NCBI GenBank assembly: GCA_016938175.1
Contig: JAFGVE010000038.1
Coordinates: 1-64,000, forward strand
Direction of reading: 5' to 3'
Length of the DNA: 64,000 nucleotides
From: Campylobacterales bacterium
Lineage (GTDB): Bacteria; Campylobacterota; Campylobacteria; Campylobacterales; Sulfurimonadaceae
A model generated the notes under the pieces. The model saw only the letters and a list, made by a program, of their open reading frames with translations, searched no databases and was not told where the DNA came from. Below, piece after piece: positions 17,749 to 28,808 of the stretch (its first letter is position 1; the number at the start of each line of letters is the position of its first letter). The translations under genes were made by a program, and so were the position numbers.

Positions 17749-19635
17749 CTACTCTATCTCTGCATCGATAACATCTTCGTCATCTTTTTTCTTTTTCGCA
17801 TCAGCTTGTCCAGCCGCTGGATCTTGTTCTTTTTTATACATCTCTTCAGCCATTTTGTGTGCTGCTTCTGTAAGTGCTTTTACTTTCTCTTCAATTTGCT
17901 CTTTAGTTGCATTTTCATCTTTAAGTACATCTTTGAGTTCAACTACAGCCGCTTCAATTTTTGCTTTTTCGTCAGCCTCAAGTTTGTCACCCATTTCAGT
18001 TACTGATTTTTCAGTCTGTACTATAAGTGCATCTGCTTGGTTTTTAAGATCAACAAGTGCTTTTCTTTCAGAGTCTGCCGCTTTGTTCTCTTCTGCATCT
18101 TGAATCATTTTGTTAATCTCTTCTTCACTCAGTCCAGAACTTCCTGAAATAGTGATAGATTGTGATTTACCTGTACCTTTATCAGTTGAACTTACAGTTA
18201 AAATACCGTTTGCATCAATGTCAAAAGTTACTTCAATCTGTGGTACACCACGAGGTGCTGCTGGGATGTCACCAAGTTCGAAAAGACCAAGTGATTTGTT
18301 ATCTCTAGCAAATTCACGCTCACCTTGTGCAACGTTGATAGAAACCGCTGGTTGGTTGTCTTCTGCCGTTGAGAAGATTTGAGATTTTTTAACAGGAATT
18401 GTAGTTCCTTTTTCAATAATCTTTGTCATAACTCCACCAAGAGTTTCAATCCCGAGTGAAAGAGGTGTTACGTCAAGAAGAAGAACGTCTTTTACATCTC
18501 CTCTTAAAACACCACCTTGAATAGCGGCACCCGCAGCAACAACTTCATCTGGATTAACACTTTTGTTGAGTGACTTACCACCGAAGAATTTAGAAACTGC
18601 TTCTTGTGCAGCTGGAACACGAGTCGAACCACCAACCATAATAATCTCTTTAATGTCAGAGTTGTCTAAGTCAGCTTCTTTCATTGCAGTCTTGATGTGT
18701 GCAATAGTCTCGTCAATAAGTGATGCAATCATACCCTCAAATTTTGCACGAGTAAGTTTAATAACTAAGTGTTGTGGACCAGCCTCTGTCATAGTGATAA
18801 ACGGAAGGTTAATCTCTGTTTCAGTTGAGCTTGAAAGCTCTTTTTTAGCATTTTCAGCAGCATCTTTTAGACGTTGTAGAGCCATTTTGTCATTTTTAAG
18901 CTCAATCCCGTGAGAGTTTTTAAATTCTGAGTTTAAAAAATCAACGATTTTATTATCAAAGTCATCTCCACCAAGGAATGCATTTCCGTCAGTTGAAAGT
19001 ACTTCAAATGTACCGTCTGAAATTTCTAATGTTGTAACGTCAAATGTACCACCACCAAGGTCATATACTAGTACATTTTCTTCACTTTTGCTCTCTAAAC
19101 CATATGCAAGTGCAGAAGCTGTTGGTTCATTGATGATACGAAGAACGTTAAGACCAGCAATAGTACCAGCATCTTTTGTCGCTTTACGTTGTGCATCATT
19201 AAAGTAAGCAGGAACTGTAATAACCGCATCAGTTACAGTTGAACCGATGTAAGCTTCTGCATCCTCTTTTAGTTTTGTAAGAATTTTTGCAGAAATCTCT
19301 TGCGGTGTATATACTTTACCAGCAACATCAACCGCTGCCATTCCGTCTTTATCTACGATTTTATATGTAACTTTATCGTGAGCCGCTTTAGCGTTCTCTT
19401 CGTTCATCATTAGACCCATAATTCTCTTAATAGAAGAGATTGTTTTTTCTGGGTTTGTAATAGCTTGACGTTTTGCAGGATCACCTACTAAAACTTCACC
19501 TTTGTCTGTAAATGCAACTACAGATGGAGTTGTGTTTTTTCCCTCTTTATTAGGGATGATTTTTGCCTCACCACCTTCATATACAGCTACACACGAGTTT
19601 GTTGTTCCTAAATCTATTCCAATTACTTTGCTCAT
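17749..19635 (-). CDS. dnaK: Chaperone DnaK (Hsp70)
   Basis: 628 residues with the nucleotide-binding domain signatures [27 protein letters not shown] and [11 protein letters not shown], a linker with [14 protein letters not shown], the substrate-binding domain and a Glu/Lys-rich lid. The C-terminus [11 protein letters not shown] is the acidic tail usual for bacterial DnaK. It follows grpE on the same strand and is probably transcribed from the strong promoter upstream of grpE. Confidence 0.98.
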   Translation of the reverse strand: MSKVIGIDLGTTNSCVAVYEGGEAKIIPNKEGKNTTPSVVAFTDKGEVLVGDPAKRQAITNPEKTISSIKRIMGLMMNEENAKAAHDKVTYKIVDKDGMAAVDVAGKVYTPQEISAKILTKLKEDAEAYIGSTVTDAVITVPAYFNDAQRKATKDAGTIAGLNVLRIINEPTASALAYGLESKSEENVLVYDLGGGTFDVTTLEISDGTFEVLSTDGNAFLGGDDFDNKIVDFLNSEFKNSHGIELKNDKMALQRLKDAAENAKKELSSSTETEINLPFITMTEAGPQHLVIKLTRAKFEGMIASLIDETIAHIKTAMKEADLDNSDIKEIIMVGGSTRVPAAQEAVSKFFGGKSLNKSVNPDEVVAAGAAIQGGVLRGDVKDVLLLDVTPLSLGIETLGGVMTKIIEKGTTIPVKKSQIFSTAEDNQPAVSINVAQGEREFARDNKSLGLFELGDIPAAPRGVPQIEVTFDIDANGILTVSSTDKGTGKSQSITISGSSGLSEEEINKMIQDAEENKAADSERKALVDLKNQADALIVQTEKSVTEMGDKLEADEKAKIEAAVVELKDVLKDENATKEQIEEKVKALTEAAHKMAEEMYKKEQDPAAGQADAKKKKDDEDVIDAEIE

Positions 19636-19745
19636 TTTTTCTTTCCTTATTTTATTTCTATTTTTAAATTTGTAAATCTTTGTTTATAACGCTGTAATTA
19701 TAAAGCCTTATAAAATATTTTTCTGCCACTTAAGTAGCACTTTGT

Positions 19746-20300
19746 TTAATTCGCAACAATTACCATTGCTTCGCGAAGAGGTCTCTCTTTATATTTATAA
19801 CCTGTTTGAAAAGTCTGTACGATTTGACCAGATTCAACTTCATCACTATCTACAGCTTGCACTGCGTTATGAATATTTGGATCAAAAGGTTCATCATGAG
19901 ATACCATCGTTACACCATGTTTTTCTAATGATGTAAGAAACTGTTTATGTGTTAATTCAATTCCCTCTTTGAGTTTATCAAATAGTTCAGCCTTGTCAGC
20001 ATCCATATTTGCTGAATTGAGTGCACCTTGAAGTGAGTCAAGTACAGGAATCATATCTTTTGCAAATTTTTCATTTGCATACTCAACTGCAGTGTATTTT
20101 TCACGTTCTAAACGTTTTTTAATATTATCGAAGTCCGCATGAACACGAGCATATTTATCTTTTAGTTCTGTAAGCTCTGCTTGCAAAAGGTCAAATTCAT
20201 TCTCAACTGCTTCAGCCTCTGCCTCTGCTTCTTCAAGAACTTGCTCTAAATTTTCTTCTGTTGTCTCAGGGGATTCTTGTTCTAATTCTTCTTTAGACAT
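19746..20300 (-). CDS. grpE: Nucleotide exchange factor GrpE
   Basis: 184 residues. A Glu-rich coiled coil (about 1-75) is followed by the GrpE core: ARVHADFDNIKKRLEREK, AKDMIPVLDSLQGAL and the beta-domain motif EPFDPNIHNAVQ, ending with RPLREAMVIVAN. It releases ADP from DnaK. It lies 110 bases upstream of dnaK. In many relatives hrcA precedes grpE; here it does not. Confidence 0.95.
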   Translation of the reverse strand: MSKEELEQESPETTEENLEQVLEEAEAEAEAVENEFDLLQAELTELKDKYARVHADFDNIKKRLEREKYTAVEYANEKFAKDMIPVLDSLQGALNSANMDADKAELFDKLKEGIELTHKQFLTSLEKHGVTMVSHDEPFDPNIHNAVQAVDSDEVESGQIVQTFQTGYKYKERPLREAMVIVAN

Positions 20301-20335
20301 AGTTGTTTAATTGCTCCTTTTTTAAAGATTGCACA

Positions 20336-20364
20336 ATTATAACAATTGAGTGTAACAATGTCAA
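20336..20364 (-). promoter_or_regulatory. Consensus sigma-70 promoter for grpE-dnaK
   Basis: On the minus strand TTGACA (20359-20364) and TATAAT (20336-20341) are separated by exactly 17 bases, a perfect match to the general consensus. The -10 lies 35 bases upstream of the grpE ATG. Most promoters in this phylum lack a -35 box, so this should be unusually strong. No CIRCE (HrcA) palindrome is present around it. Confidence 0.75.
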
Positions 20365-20399
20365 GAATTACTTTAGTTTATTTTTTTAATTAAGTTGAG

Positions 20400-21326
20400 T
20401 CACTTTATATCAAGTGTATAAAATTCTAAATTATTTACTTGCTTTATTCTAACTTTTCCATTTTTGAGGAGTTCATTCAAACGCTCTATAGAAGAGGCAT
20501 CAAAGAGTAAAAGTATATCTTCATGAGTTAGTGGACGTTTGTCAAGTGTATTGCAAATTTCTTCTGTAGTATAAGAACTGTTATTTGGTTCAGCATGAAT
20601 TCGTGAAGCTATATGAATTGGTAAAGAGGCATGAAACTGTAGAGCTATAGTATAAAGCTCTTTATAGCTAATACCACTTACAGGGTAGGCAGGAGGTCTA
20701 TCTATTGTTCCTAGATCAATTCTGGTTGCATCTATTTGTAAAAGTACTTCATTGAGCTTGGCTACTTCAGCGTCAGTATCATTGAGTGTATGAACAAAAA
20801 GTATCTCTATAAAAAGTTTACCTTTATACTCTTTTGAAAACTCTATAACTTTTTGAACAACTTCATCTACGTTTATACTTTTATGCGGTCTATCTATTTT
20901 TTTAAATATTTCAGGTGTAATCGCATCAAGAGAGAGTTTAACCTGGTCTAATTTTAAAAGGGCATTATAGGTTTTTTTATCCGTAAGGGTTGCACTGTTT
21001 GTTAGAATGAGTGTCTCAGTTTTTCCTTTTATAGTATTAATGGCATCTATAAGTGTATCAAGCTCTGGATAGAGTGTTGGTTCACCATTAGCAGTGAGGG
21101 TTAATACATCTATTTTGTCGTGAAGATGTGGTGTGAGTGCTTCAATGATTTCATCTACGGTAATTGTAAGACTCTGTTTGTCAACAGTAGCCATTGGCGC
21201 AAGTTCACAGTAGAGACAGTCAAAGTTACACTGTTTAATTGCAGGGGAGAGGTCTATGCCTAAACTCATGCCAAAACGGCGCGAGTTTATAGGACCAAAT
21301 ATGATTTTATTTTTTTCCGCTGACAC
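20400..21326 (-). CDS. Radical SAM protein (COG0731-like)
   Basis: 308 residues. [19 protein letters not shown] followed by [11 protein letters not shown] gives the CxxxCxxC iron-sulfur motif and a family-typical opening. [14 protein letters not shown] and VKLSLDAI are further SAM-barrel segments. It resembles the uncharacterised radical SAM proteins of the TYW1-related COG0731 group. The C-terminal region is probably winged-helix. It overlaps the 3' end of hemE by 20 bases, so translation is probably coupled. The substrate is unknown. Confidence 0.82.
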   Translation of the reverse strand: MSAEKNKIIFGPINSRRFGMSLGIDLSPAIKQCNFDCLYCELAPMATVDKQSLTITVDEIIEALTPHLHDKIDVLTLTANGEPTLYPELDTLIDAINTIKGKTETLILTNSATLTDKKTYNALLKLDQVKLSLDAITPEIFKKIDRPHKSINVDEVVQKVIEFSKEYKGKLFIEILFVHTLNDTDAEVAKLNEVLLQIDATRIDLGTIDRPPAYPVSGISYKELYTIALQFHASLPIHIASRIHAEPNNSSYTTEEICNTLDKRPLTHEDILLLFDASSIERLNELLKNGKVRIKQVNNLEFYTLDIK

Positions 21327-22350
21327 GATGACATTCGTTTACGAAGTGAATCGCATTTTCAACAGGAACGTCTGGTAAAATACCATGACCTAGATTAAAG
21401 ATATGGCGTTTGCCTTGCATTGTCTCTTGAATAACTTCTACACATTTTGTAGTTGCCTCTTTTGAGTAAAGACGGCAAGGTTCCATATTTCCTTGAAGCA
21501 CATATCTATCTCCAAGTTTCTCTTTTGCATATGCCATTTTTGCAGACCAGTCAACACCAAATACATCAAAGTTACCATACACTTTATCGTAAAATGCTGG
21601 AATTCCTTTTGGAAACATAATAACAGGGATGTGTGGATATTTTTCTTTAATATATTCAGCAATTTCTACCATATATGACCAAGAGAATTCATCATACATA
21701 CCAGGTTCAATTGCAGCTGCCCAAGAGTCAAAAATCTGTACAACATCTACTCCAGCTTGAATCTGTTTTTCCAAATAAAGTTTTACAACTTCAGTTACCT
21801 TTTTGAGTATATTGTGGAGAAGCTCAGGATTTGAGTACATCATCTTTTTACAGATATTGTATGTTTTAGTACCTTGACCTTCTATCATGTAGGTTGCAAG
21901 TGTCCAAGGTGCTCCTGTAAATCCAATGAGTGCCTTTTCATCGCCACGTTTATCAAGCTCTTCTCTAAGAATCTTAATTGTTTCGTAAACGTAAGTTAGT
22001 TTAGATGCAGCTTCTTCACCACCAATGAGTCTGTCTAACTCTTTTTGCTCTCTAATTGGATCTGAAAACTTAGGTCCTTCACCTTTTATGAAAGAGAGGT
22101 CCATGCCCATTTCATCAGGTATAACAAGAATGTCACTAAATAAAATTGCAGCGTCAACACCAACAATATCTAAAGGCTGTAGTGTAACTTCAGCTGCTTT
22201 TTTTGGGTCATGGCAGAGATTTAAAAAGTTACCTGCCTCTTTACGAACTGCCATATATTCTGGAAGGTATCTTCCCGCTTGTCTCATCATCCAAACGGGA
22301 GTGTATGGAGTCTCTTTTCCAAAACATGCGTCTACAAATATTTTACTCAT
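21307..22350 (-). CDS. hemE: Uroporphyrinogen decarboxylase
   Basis: 347 residues. It converts uroporphyrinogen III to coproporphyrinogen III in haem synthesis, which fits the cytochrome demand seen in this window. Diagnostic segments are [49 protein letters not shown] and [12 protein letters not shown]. Length is normal. Confidence 0.97.
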   Translation of the reverse strand: MSKIFVDACFGKETPYTPVWMMRQAGRYLPEYMAVRKEAGNFLNLCHDPKKAAEVTLQPLDIVGVDAAILFSDILVIPDEMGMDLSFIKGEGPKFSDPIREQKELDRLIGGEEAASKLTYVYETIKILREELDKRGDEKALIGFTGAPWTLATYMIEGQGTKTYNICKKMMYSNPELLHNILKKVTEVVKLYLEKQIQAGVDVVQIFDSWAAAIEPGMYDEFSWSYMVEIAEYIKEKYPHIPVIMFPKGIPAFYDKVYGNFDVFGVDWSAKMAYAKEKLGDRYVLQGNMEPCRLYSKEATTKCVEVIQETMQGKRHIFNLGHGILPDVPVENAIHFVNECHRVSGKK

Positions 22351-22383
22351 TTTTTTCCTTACTTGATCTTCTGAAGAGATATA

Positions 22384-22899
22384 TTAATGTTTGCCAACTT
22401 TACCAAGAAAGTATAAACCAACAGCGACAGCAGTAATAGAAAGTGCAAGATATAGTAAATCTAAAGCTCCATTGTATGCAGTATGTCCAACTTTTTGAAA
22501 GAAACCAACGACAAGTACCATGACAATAACTTTTGAGATTTTATCTTTAAGTTGGTCAAGTGAGTGAATAGCAAGAAGTTGATTTTCTTTTCCATCTTTA
22601 TCTTTTGCTGGGTCTATTTCAGATATGAACAGCTCATATAAACCAAATGAGAATAGAAGCATAACAACACCGATGAGGTATAAATCGACTGCTCCAATAA
22701 TACCACCAACTACTTCATCATGAAAATGTTCAGGATGTGCATGTGTTATGTATGTGTTGAAAACATATTTTAATGTATCGTAAATATCAATACTTGCAAC
22801 AACAAAAAGTATAAGTGCACCAATAAGTCCAAAGATAACAGCTAAAATAATAACGAAACGTGAACTCCAGAGTGATTGCTCAAAGATTTTTTCAAACAT
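22384..22899 (-). CDS. YqhA/UPF0114 family membrane protein
   Basis: 171 residues with about four membrane helices (20-40, 67-90 with VDLYLIGVVMLLFSFGLYEL, 118-136 and 145-165). The opening FEKIFEQSLWSSRF is characteristic of the YqhA (UPF0114) family, whose function is unknown. It overlaps the end of asd by one base, so the two are coupled. Confidence 0.8.
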   Translation of the reverse strand: MFEKIFEQSLWSSRFVIILAVIFGLIGALILFVVASIDIYDTLKYVFNTYITHAHPEHFHDEVVGGIIGAVDLYLIGVVMLLFSFGLYELFISEIDPAKDKDGKENQLLAIHSLDQLKDKISKVIVMVLVVGFFQKVGHTAYNGALDLLYLALSITAVAVGLYFLGKVGKH

Positions 22900-23936
22900 T
22901 ACGCTTCTCCTTCCATTTCAATCCATTTTTGCGCAATTCTTACTGCATTTGTTGCTGCACCTACACGTAAGTTATCTGCAACAACAAAAAGATGTAAAAT
23001 ATTTTTTGAATATACATCATTTCTAATACGTCCCACAAAAGTCTCATTTTTGTCTACACATGTAGCAGGCATAGGGTAGAGGGCATCTTTTGGATTATCT
23101 AAAATAACAATGTTTGGTGCTTTACTAAGTACTTCTCTTGCTTCGTCAGCATTTACATCTGAATCAAATGTCAGTGTGAGTGATTCTGCATGTCCACGAA
23201 GAGTCGGAACACGAACACAAGTTGCACTTAAGTGAATGTCTTTATGCATGATTTTTACAGTCTCATTGACCATCTTCATCTCTTCTTTTGTGTATCCGTT
23301 ATCCATAAATACATCAATTTGAGGAATGACGTTGAGTGCAATCTGCTGATTAAAAGCTTTGTGCTCAGATTCATCAAGTTTAAATGCAAAGAAATCTTGC
23401 ATTTGTGTTACCAACTCTTCCATAGCACTTTTACCTGCTCCTGAAGTCGCCTGGTAAGTACTTGCATCTACACGAATAAGATCGTATGCTTCATCAAGTG
23501 GTTTAAGTGCTTGAACCATCTGTATAGTTGAACAGTTTGGATTGGCAATAATTCCACTTTCTTTCCACTTCGCAATATCCTGTGGATTTACTTCAGGTAC
23601 TACAAGTGGAATTTTTGGATCCATTCTAAAGTGCGAAGTGTTGTCAATAACAACTGCTCCAGCCTTAACTGCACTTGGTGCGAATTCCGCACTTACACTA
23701 CCACCTGCACTAAAAAGTGCGATTTCTACTTCATGCTCATCAAATACAGTATGAGTTAATTCAATAATTGGTAGCTCTTGACCTGCAAACTCTACTGTTT
23801 TACCAAGGCTTCTTGCACTAGCTAGTGGTACAAGTTTATTTAATGGAAAGTCTATCTCTTGAAGAAGTGTTAAAATTTCCTCACCAACGGCGCCATTTGC
23901 ACCAACTACGGCAACATTGTATTTTTTTTCGCTCAT
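22899..23936 (-). CDS. asd: Aspartate-semialdehyde dehydrogenase
   Basis: 345 residues. The enzyme reduces aspartyl phosphate to the semialdehyde for lysine, threonine, methionine and diaminopimelate synthesis. The N-terminal NADP-binding motif is VAVVGANGAVGEEIL. The catalytic Cys is in IANPNCSTIQM. TYQATSGAGKSAMEEL and the His in VPTLRGHAESLTL complete the site. It sits directly downstream of flgR, as asd (Cj1023c) does in C. jejuni. Confidence 0.96.
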   Translation of the reverse strand: MSEKKYNVAVVGANGAVGEEILTLLQEIDFPLNKLVPLASARSLGKTVEFAGQELPIIELTHTVFDEHEVEIALFSAGGSVSAEFAPSAVKAGAVVIDNTSHFRMDPKIPLVVPEVNPQDIAKWKESGIIANPNCSTIQMVQALKPLDEAYDLIRVDASTYQATSGAGKSAMEELVTQMQDFFAFKLDESEHKAFNQQIALNVIPQIDVFMDNGYTKEEMKMVNETVKIMHKDIHLSATCVRVPTLRGHAESLTLTFDSDVNADEAREVLSKAPNIVILDNPKDALYPMPATCVDKNETFVGRIRNDVYSKNILHLFVVADNLRVGAATNAVRIAQKWIEMEGEA

Positions 23937-23964
23937 TATATTTTTCCTTTGTCCTATATAAGTT

Positions 23965-25107
23965 TTATTTTCGAACGTCTAAATAGAGTTCCTCTTTTTG
24001 AATTTCATCGCCTTCACTTAGTATGACTGAACGTTCTACTACAGATATGAGTTCACGAATATTTCCAGGCCAGTTGTACTCTAAGAGTTCACTTTTAGCA
24101 CCAGGTGAGAACTGTTTTTTTTCAAAGCCATACTTTTGTACATTCTGTTCACAAACGGCTTCTGCTATACATAGTATCTCATCTTTACGCTCTCGTAAAG
24201 GTGGAATATTTAGTGGAATTGTATTTAATCTATAGTAAAGATCCTCTCTAAACTCTCCCTCTTGTATCTTTTGAGCAAGATTTGCATTAGTTGCAGATAC
24301 AACACGTATATCGATTTTGATACTTTTTGCAGACCCAAGCCTACGTACTTCTTTTTCTTGAAGTGCTCGTAAAAGTTTTGCTTGGAGAGAATAAGGCATT
24401 TCGCCTATCTCATCTAAAAAGAGTGTCCCTCCATTGGCAAGTTCAAATTGTCCCGCTTTTGCTTCATTTGCATCCGTAAATGCACCTTTTTCAAATCCAA
24501 AGAGTTCACTTTCAATAAGATTGTCAGGTATAGCTGCCATATTGATAGCAACAAAAGGTTTCTTGCATCGTGGTGAGTTTTTATGGATATAAGAGGCAAA
24601 TACCTCTTTACCTACACCACTCTCTCCCATGAGCAAAACTGTAGCATCGGTTTTTGCTGCTTTATCCGCAATTGAGAGTGTTTTTTCCAAAGCTTTTGAT
24701 GAGCCCAAGAACTCTTTGGAATTCTGATTTTTTGTCTTAGGTACCTGTTTTGTTACTTGTTGTATTTTATCTTCACGCTTTATTGCTGCAATAAGATGAT
24801 CAACATCAAAAGGTTTGAGTAAAAAATCTTTGACACCAAGATGGATGGATTCTATTGCACGCTGTAGCGTTGCATTTCCAGACATAATGATAACCTGAAA
24901 TCTTCCACCAAGCTCTTTTACAAATTCTATACCATCCATACCGGGCATATTGATATCTGTAATAACTAGGTTATAACTTTCATCAAGGTTCTTAAGAGCA
25001 TCTTTGGCATTTTTAAAAGTTTTAACTTCAAACTCTTTGTAGTCGCCCATAGCGATTTCAAGAGACTTACGCATATTTATATCGTCTTCAACAATCGCTA
25101 TTTTCAC
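23965..25107 (-). CDS. flgR: Sigma-54-associated flagellar response regulator FlgR
   Basis: 380 residues. The receiver domain opens with [17 protein letters not shown], nearly identical to Helicobacter pylori FlgR, with the phospho-acceptor in [13 protein letters not shown]. The AAA+ sigma-54 activation domain has [12 protein letters not shown] (Walker A), the GAFTDA loop that contacts sigma-54, and [11 protein letters not shown] (Walker B). The protein stops right after the AAA+ domain ([16 protein letters not shown]) with no Fis-type helix-turn-helix, as in H. pylori FlgR (381 residues). It should activate rod-hook genes with RpoN and the kinase FlgS. Confidence 0.93.
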   Translation of the reverse strand: MKIAIVEDDINMRKSLEIAMGDYKEFEVKTFKNAKDALKNLDESYNLVITDINMPGMDGIEFVKELGGRFQVIIMSGNATLQRAIESIHLGVKDFLLKPFDVDHLIAAIKREDKIQQVTKQVPKTKNQNSKEFLGSSKALEKTLSIADKAAKTDATVLLMGESGVGKEVFASYIHKNSPRCKKPFVAINMAAIPDNLIESELFGFEKGAFTDANEAKAGQFELANGGTLFLDEIGEMPYSLQAKLLRALQEKEVRRLGSAKSIKIDIRVVSATNANLAQKIQEGEFREDLYYRLNTIPLNIPPLRERKDEILCIAEAVCEQNVQKYGFEKKQFSPGAKSELLEYNWPGNIRELISVVERSVILSEGDEIQKEELYLDVRK

Positions 25108-25130
25108 TCACGCTCCTTTAAGATTTTAAC

Positions 25131-25544
25131 CTATTTTAAGGCTGAAATTTTAACAAGTGTATCATTAAAATCGACTTTGAAGCAGCGAGTCCGTAATGTA
25201 AGGTGTGTAATAGAGTTGTTTTGATAATTATTTGTCTCTTCTCTGTGTTCAACTAAAAGACCTATTGAGTGCAAAAACTCAATAAAATTTTCTCTATTCG
25301 TTTCTATAACTTCATATAAATTATTTGAGTCATTGCCTGGAAATATTATTGAGTTGCTCAGAGTGCCTTTACAGGTTTGCATACTCTTAGAAATATCAAG
25401 TTGTTCGTTGTATAAAATTGCGTTTTTGACGCTGTAGTTATATGAAATAAGATACTCACCCGCATGTAAAGCAAGTGAGTTAAAGAGAAATATTATTGCG
25501 GAAATTGAGAGTGTGAAAGAGTGATTTCCATCTCTACTTCGCAT
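25131..25544 (-). CDS. flgQ: Flagellar motility protein FlgQ (by position)
   Basis: 137 residues with an N-terminal signal peptide (hydrophobic SISAIIFLFNSLALHA). The start ATG at 25544 has AGAGGG upstream and lies within the 3' end of flgP (52-base overlap), so the two are coupled. The call rests on synteny: in C. jejuni flgQ (Cj1025c) lies between flgP and flgR and is needed for motility and for FlgP level or localisation. I recognise no domain in the sequence itself. It is probably periplasmic or outer-membrane associated. Confidence 0.68.
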   Translation of the reverse strand: MRSRDGNHSFTLSISAIIFLFNSLALHAGEYLISYNYSVKNAILYNEQLDISKSMQTCKGTLSNSIIFPGNDSNNLYEVIETNRENFIEFLHSIGLLVEHREETNNYQNNSITHLTLRTRCFKVDFNDTLVKISALK

Positions 25545-26023
25545 AATCCCTCTTTAAATGTTGTCTCAACTACAGCCGCATTTTTTACCATTGCAGTCAC
25601 CGATGTTCTTACTGATGAGCGTTTAACCATCATATTTTGAATAAGGTCTTGACCTTCAACTCTGACACCTTTTACTTTTTCAGCTATGAGTCTGTATGCA
25701 TCTGCTGTTGCAGCACGTTTTGCTAGAGCATAAGCCTGTGCAGGAGATGTCGTATTCATCGGTGCTACACCTTGACCTACAACACTGATAAGGAGAGAGT
25801 TGTCTCTCTCTAATACATCACCTTCTTCTATTTGAGGTGCATCAACTTTCTTTGTAACATGTTCTTTTGGACATTCTTGTGTAGGGCATGAAACATTTAT
25901 TGTTGAAGTTGTTGGTGTTGGCGTCACAACATCCATTGTTTTCTCCGCTGGAGCTTGTGTATTAGCAGGCTCTGCTGAGGCAAGTGTAGCGAGTAATGAG
26001 AGTAATACTAAAGAGTATTTCAT
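25493..26023 (-). CDS. flgP: Flagellar basal disk protein FlgP (LPP20 family)
   Basis: 176 residues. A signal peptide (KYSLVLLSLLATLASA) is followed by a Pro/Thr-rich linker and an LPP20-like domain (QAYALAKRAATADAYRLIAEKVKGVRVEG). Gene order (gyrA-flgP-flgQ-flgR-asd) matches C. jejuni, where FlgP builds the large outer-membrane-associated basal disk needed for motility. No lipobox Cys follows the signal peptide here, so cleavage by signal peptidase I is predicted rather than lipidation. Confidence 0.82.
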   Translation of the reverse strand: MKYSLVLLSLLATLASAEPANTQAPAEKTMDVVTPTPTTSTINVSCPTQECPKEHVTKKVDAPQIEEGDVLERDNSLLISVVGQGVAPMNTTSPAQAYALAKRAATADAYRLIAEKVKGVRVEGQDLIQNMMVKRSSVRTSVTAMVKNAAVVETTFKEGLCEVEMEITLSHSQFPQ

Positions 26024-26075
26024 AGAGTATCCTTGTTTGGAGTATTGATTACCCCAGATTTGTCACTTAAGGAAC

Positions 26076-26092
26076 AGCAAAAACTATTCCAA
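26076..26092 (-). promoter_or_regulatory. Weak sigma-54-like element upstream of flgP
   Basis: On the minus strand TTGGAATAGTTTTTGCT has GG and GC dinucleotides with the required 10-base spacing and TTGC at -12, but the -24 half (TGGAAT) departs from TGGCAC. It overlaps the 3' end of gyrA and ends about 53 bases before the flgP ATG. In C. jejuni flgP expression is reported as not largely sigma-54 dependent, so this may be chance. Confidence 0.25.
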
Positions 26093-28576
26093 ATCTAAAG
26101 TTCCTTGTGCTTCTTCACTCTCTTCATTATCATCGTCATCCTCAGGCTCTTCTTTTGGACAGCGTGAAATTGAAGCAACATCATCGCCTTTTACAATGTA
26201 AACACCAGATGTATTTCTACTCGATTTTGAAATTGTTTGCATATCTACGCGAATCATTTTACCGGCTTTTGTAAGTGCCATCATATCCATAGCTTCGTCA
26301 ACCATGAGACATCCGATGATGTTTTCACCAGTTTTTGCAGTCATTTTCATCGCAATTACACCAGAGCCACCACGGTTAGTAAGTCTATACTCACCTGCAT
26401 CTGTTCGTTTGCCAATTCCTTTTTCCGCAACCATAAGAATCTCTTGTTCATCACTTGCTATGATGTTTGCATCCACAACTTCATCACCTTCACGTTTGAA
26501 CTTAATACCTCTTACACCACGAGTGCTTCTTCCTTGCTCACGTGTTTTTTCTATTTCAAACTTAATACACTGTGCAAGTTTTGTAACGATAAAGAGATAC
26601 TTAATACTTCTGTCAGCAATCTTTGCAGTGATGAGTGCATCGTCATCATCTAAAACGATTGCACGAACTCCATTGCTTCGTATATTTGAGAATTCACTGA
26701 GGTTTGTACGTTTGACAACACCTTGTTGTGTGAAGAATACAAGGCTTTTCTCTTCACTAAAGTCAGTTGTTGGAATAATTGAACGGATTCTCTCATCAGC
26801 AACAAGATTGAGAAGATTAACAACCGCTTTTCCTTTAGCTATACGTGTTCCTTCTGGAATTCTATATACTTTGAGCCAGTGGAGTTGTCCTCTGTCTGTA
26901 ACGAAAAGAAGTGTATCATGCGTATTACATGTAAAGAATCTTTCAATAAAGTCATCTTCGTATGTAGTAACAGCAGTTTTTCCTTTTCCTCCACGTTTTT
27001 GTTTTTCGTAGTTTGCAAGAGGAACACGTTTAATATAGCCTCTATGTGTAATTGTCACAACCATTGGTTCATTTGGAATGAGGTCTTCAATATCTATGTC
27101 ATCATAGTCATCTTCAATATCTGTACGACGTTTGTCAGTATACGTAGCTGCAATTTCATCGAACTCTTCGCCGATAATACCTTTAAGAACATCTTCACTT
27201 TTTAAAATAGACTCTAAATATTCTATCTGTTTGAGTAACTCGGCAAGTTCATTTTCGATTTTTTCGATTTCAAGTCCCGTTAAACGACCCAATCTCATAG
27301 CAACAATGCTTGCTGCTTGAATTTCTGAGAAATCAAACTCTGAAACAAGATTATTTTTAGCATCTTCTTCATTTCCTGAGGCACGGATAACACGAATGAC
27401 ATCATCAATGATCTCTATAGCTTTTTTAAGACCTTCCAAGATATGTGCACGAGCTTTTGCTTTTTCAAGATCAAAAATAGTACGGCGGATAATAACTGTT
27501 TTTCTATGGTTAATAAAATGTTTAAGAATATCAATGATACCAAAAATTCTTGGTTCTTGGTTTAATATTGAGAGCATGATAATACCAAAAGTAGTTTGCA
27601 TTGCAGTCTGCTTAAAGAGATTGTTGAGAACGATTTCGCTCATTGCATCACGTTTAAGTTCTATAACAATACGCATACCATCTCTGTCAGATTCATCTCT
27701 AATGACTGAAACACCATCAATCTGCTTATCTTTTACTAAGTTTGCGATATTTTCAATTAAGCGAGCTTTATTTACTTGGTATGGCAACTCATCTACAACG
27801 ATAATCTCTTTTTTTGCACTCTGTTCTATATGTGTTTTTGCACGAACTTTAATACGTCCTCTTCCCGTTTCATATGCTTCTGTAATACCTTTTTTACCAA
27901 AAATAATACCACCTGTTGGAAAGTCAGGCGCTTGAATATATTCCATAAGCTCACCAAGTGATATGTTTGGATTGTCAAGAACGGCTTTTAATCCACTCAT
28001 AATTTCAGCAGGGTTGTGAGGGGGAATGTTGGTCGCCATACCAACAGCAATACCTGAAGAACCATTAATAAGAAGATTTGGAACACGCGTAGGCATAACA
28101 TCGGGCTCTTTTGTTGTACCGTCATAGTTGTCAATCATATTAACAGTGTTTTTTTCTAGGTCTTTGAGAAGTTCTCCTGCGTATTTGGTCATACGTGCTT
28201 CGGTATATCTCATCGCTGCAGCTGAATCACCATCTACAGAACCGAAGTTTCCTTGACCGTCAACAAGTTGCATTCTCATTGAGAAATCTTGTGCCATACG
28301 AACAAGAGCATCGTAAACTGCTGTGTCACCGTGTGGATGGTACTGACCAATTACGTCTCCGACGATACGAGCAGATTTTTTAAACTTAGAGCCATGTGAT
28401 AGGCTGAGTTTATCCATAGCATAAAGTATACGTCTATGAACTGGCTTGAGTCCATCTCTTACATCTGGTAGCGCACGTCCTACAATGACACTCATAGAGT
28501 AATCAAGGTAGCTGTTTTGCAGTGTTTCTTCTATATTTATAGTCTGTATATCGTCGTTATTTAACAAATCGCCCAT
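26084..28576 (-). CDS. gyrA: DNA gyrase subunit A
   Basis: 830 residues. The breakage-reunion domain has the catalytic Tyr124 in [11 protein letters not shown]. The quinolone region reads [19 protein letters not shown] with Thr85 and Asp89, the wild-type residues at the two main resistance sites of Campylobacter GyrA. The C-terminal DNA-wrapping domain holds the GyrA box in [12 protein letters not shown] and ends in a Glu/Asp-rich tail. It is followed on the same strand by flgP-flgQ-flgR-asd. Confidence 0.97.
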   Translation of the reverse strand: MGDLLNNDDIQTINIEETLQNSYLDYSMSVIVGRALPDVRDGLKPVHRRILYAMDKLSLSHGSKFKKSARIVGDVIGQYHPHGDTAVYDALVRMAQDFSMRMQLVDGQGNFGSVDGDSAAAMRYTEARMTKYAGELLKDLEKNTVNMIDNYDGTTKEPDVMPTRVPNLLINGSSGIAVGMATNIPPHNPAEIMSGLKAVLDNPNISLGELMEYIQAPDFPTGGIIFGKKGITEAYETGRGRIKVRAKTHIEQSAKKEIIVVDELPYQVNKARLIENIANLVKDKQIDGVSVIRDESDRDGMRIVIELKRDAMSEIVLNNLFKQTAMQTTFGIIMLSILNQEPRIFGIIDILKHFINHRKTVIIRRTIFDLEKAKARAHILEGLKKAIEIIDDVIRVIRASGNEEDAKNNLVSEFDFSEIQAASIVAMRLGRLTGLEIEKIENELAELLKQIEYLESILKSEDVLKGIIGEEFDEIAATYTDKRRTDIEDDYDDIDIEDLIPNEPMVVTITHRGYIKRVPLANYEKQKRGGKGKTAVTTYEDDFIERFFTCNTHDTLLFVTDRGQLHWLKVYRIPEGTRIAKGKAVVNLLNLVADERIRSIIPTTDFSEEKSLVFFTQQGVVKRTNLSEFSNIRSNGVRAIVLDDDDALITAKIADRSIKYLFIVTKLAQCIKFEIEKTREQGRSTRGVRGIKFKREGDEVVDANIIASDEQEILMVAEKGIGKRTDAGEYRLTNRGGSGVIAMKMTAKTGENIIGCLMVDEAMDMMALTKAGKMIRVDMQTISKSSRNTSGVYIVKGDDVASISRCPKEEPEDDDDNEESEEAQGTLDLE

Positions 28577-28766
28577 TCAAACACCCTAGTATCTAAAAAT
28601 TAAAATTTGCCTATATTAGCTAAAACTGTCTTAAGAATAGATATAACTCATTTTTGAGATGGGAAAGATAAACCCTATATATAATGTTTGTAAATATTAG
28701 TGCTCATTTAAAGAGTTTGATGATGATTAAAAATTAATCAATAAATTGATAAATAGGATTTCTATC

Positions 28767-28772
28767 TATAAT
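28767..28772 (+). promoter_or_regulatory. -10 box for the first amt gene
   Basis: TATAAT, 36 bases before the ATG at 28809; a loose -35 (TTGATA, 28746-28751) is 15 bases upstream. The 232-base gyrA-amt gap holds nothing else that I can recognise apart from AT-rich sequence. Confidence 0.45.
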
Positions 28773-28808
28773 ATACTTTGCATTGAAAATAAACACAAAA
28801 GGATTCAC

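Noticed and set aside
20301-20399. Possible CIRCE element upstream of grpE
   Set aside because: Only GAGTG resembles it; the TTAGCACTC inverted repeat is absent.
26304-27011. Plus-strand open frame of 235 codons inside gyrA
   Set aside because: It is antisense to the well-conserved gyrA gene, Ser/Arg-rich in composition, and has no recognisable motif.
27396-27935. Plus-strand open frame of 179 codons inside gyrA
   Set aside because: Antisense shadow of gyrA with no ribosome-binding site or family features.
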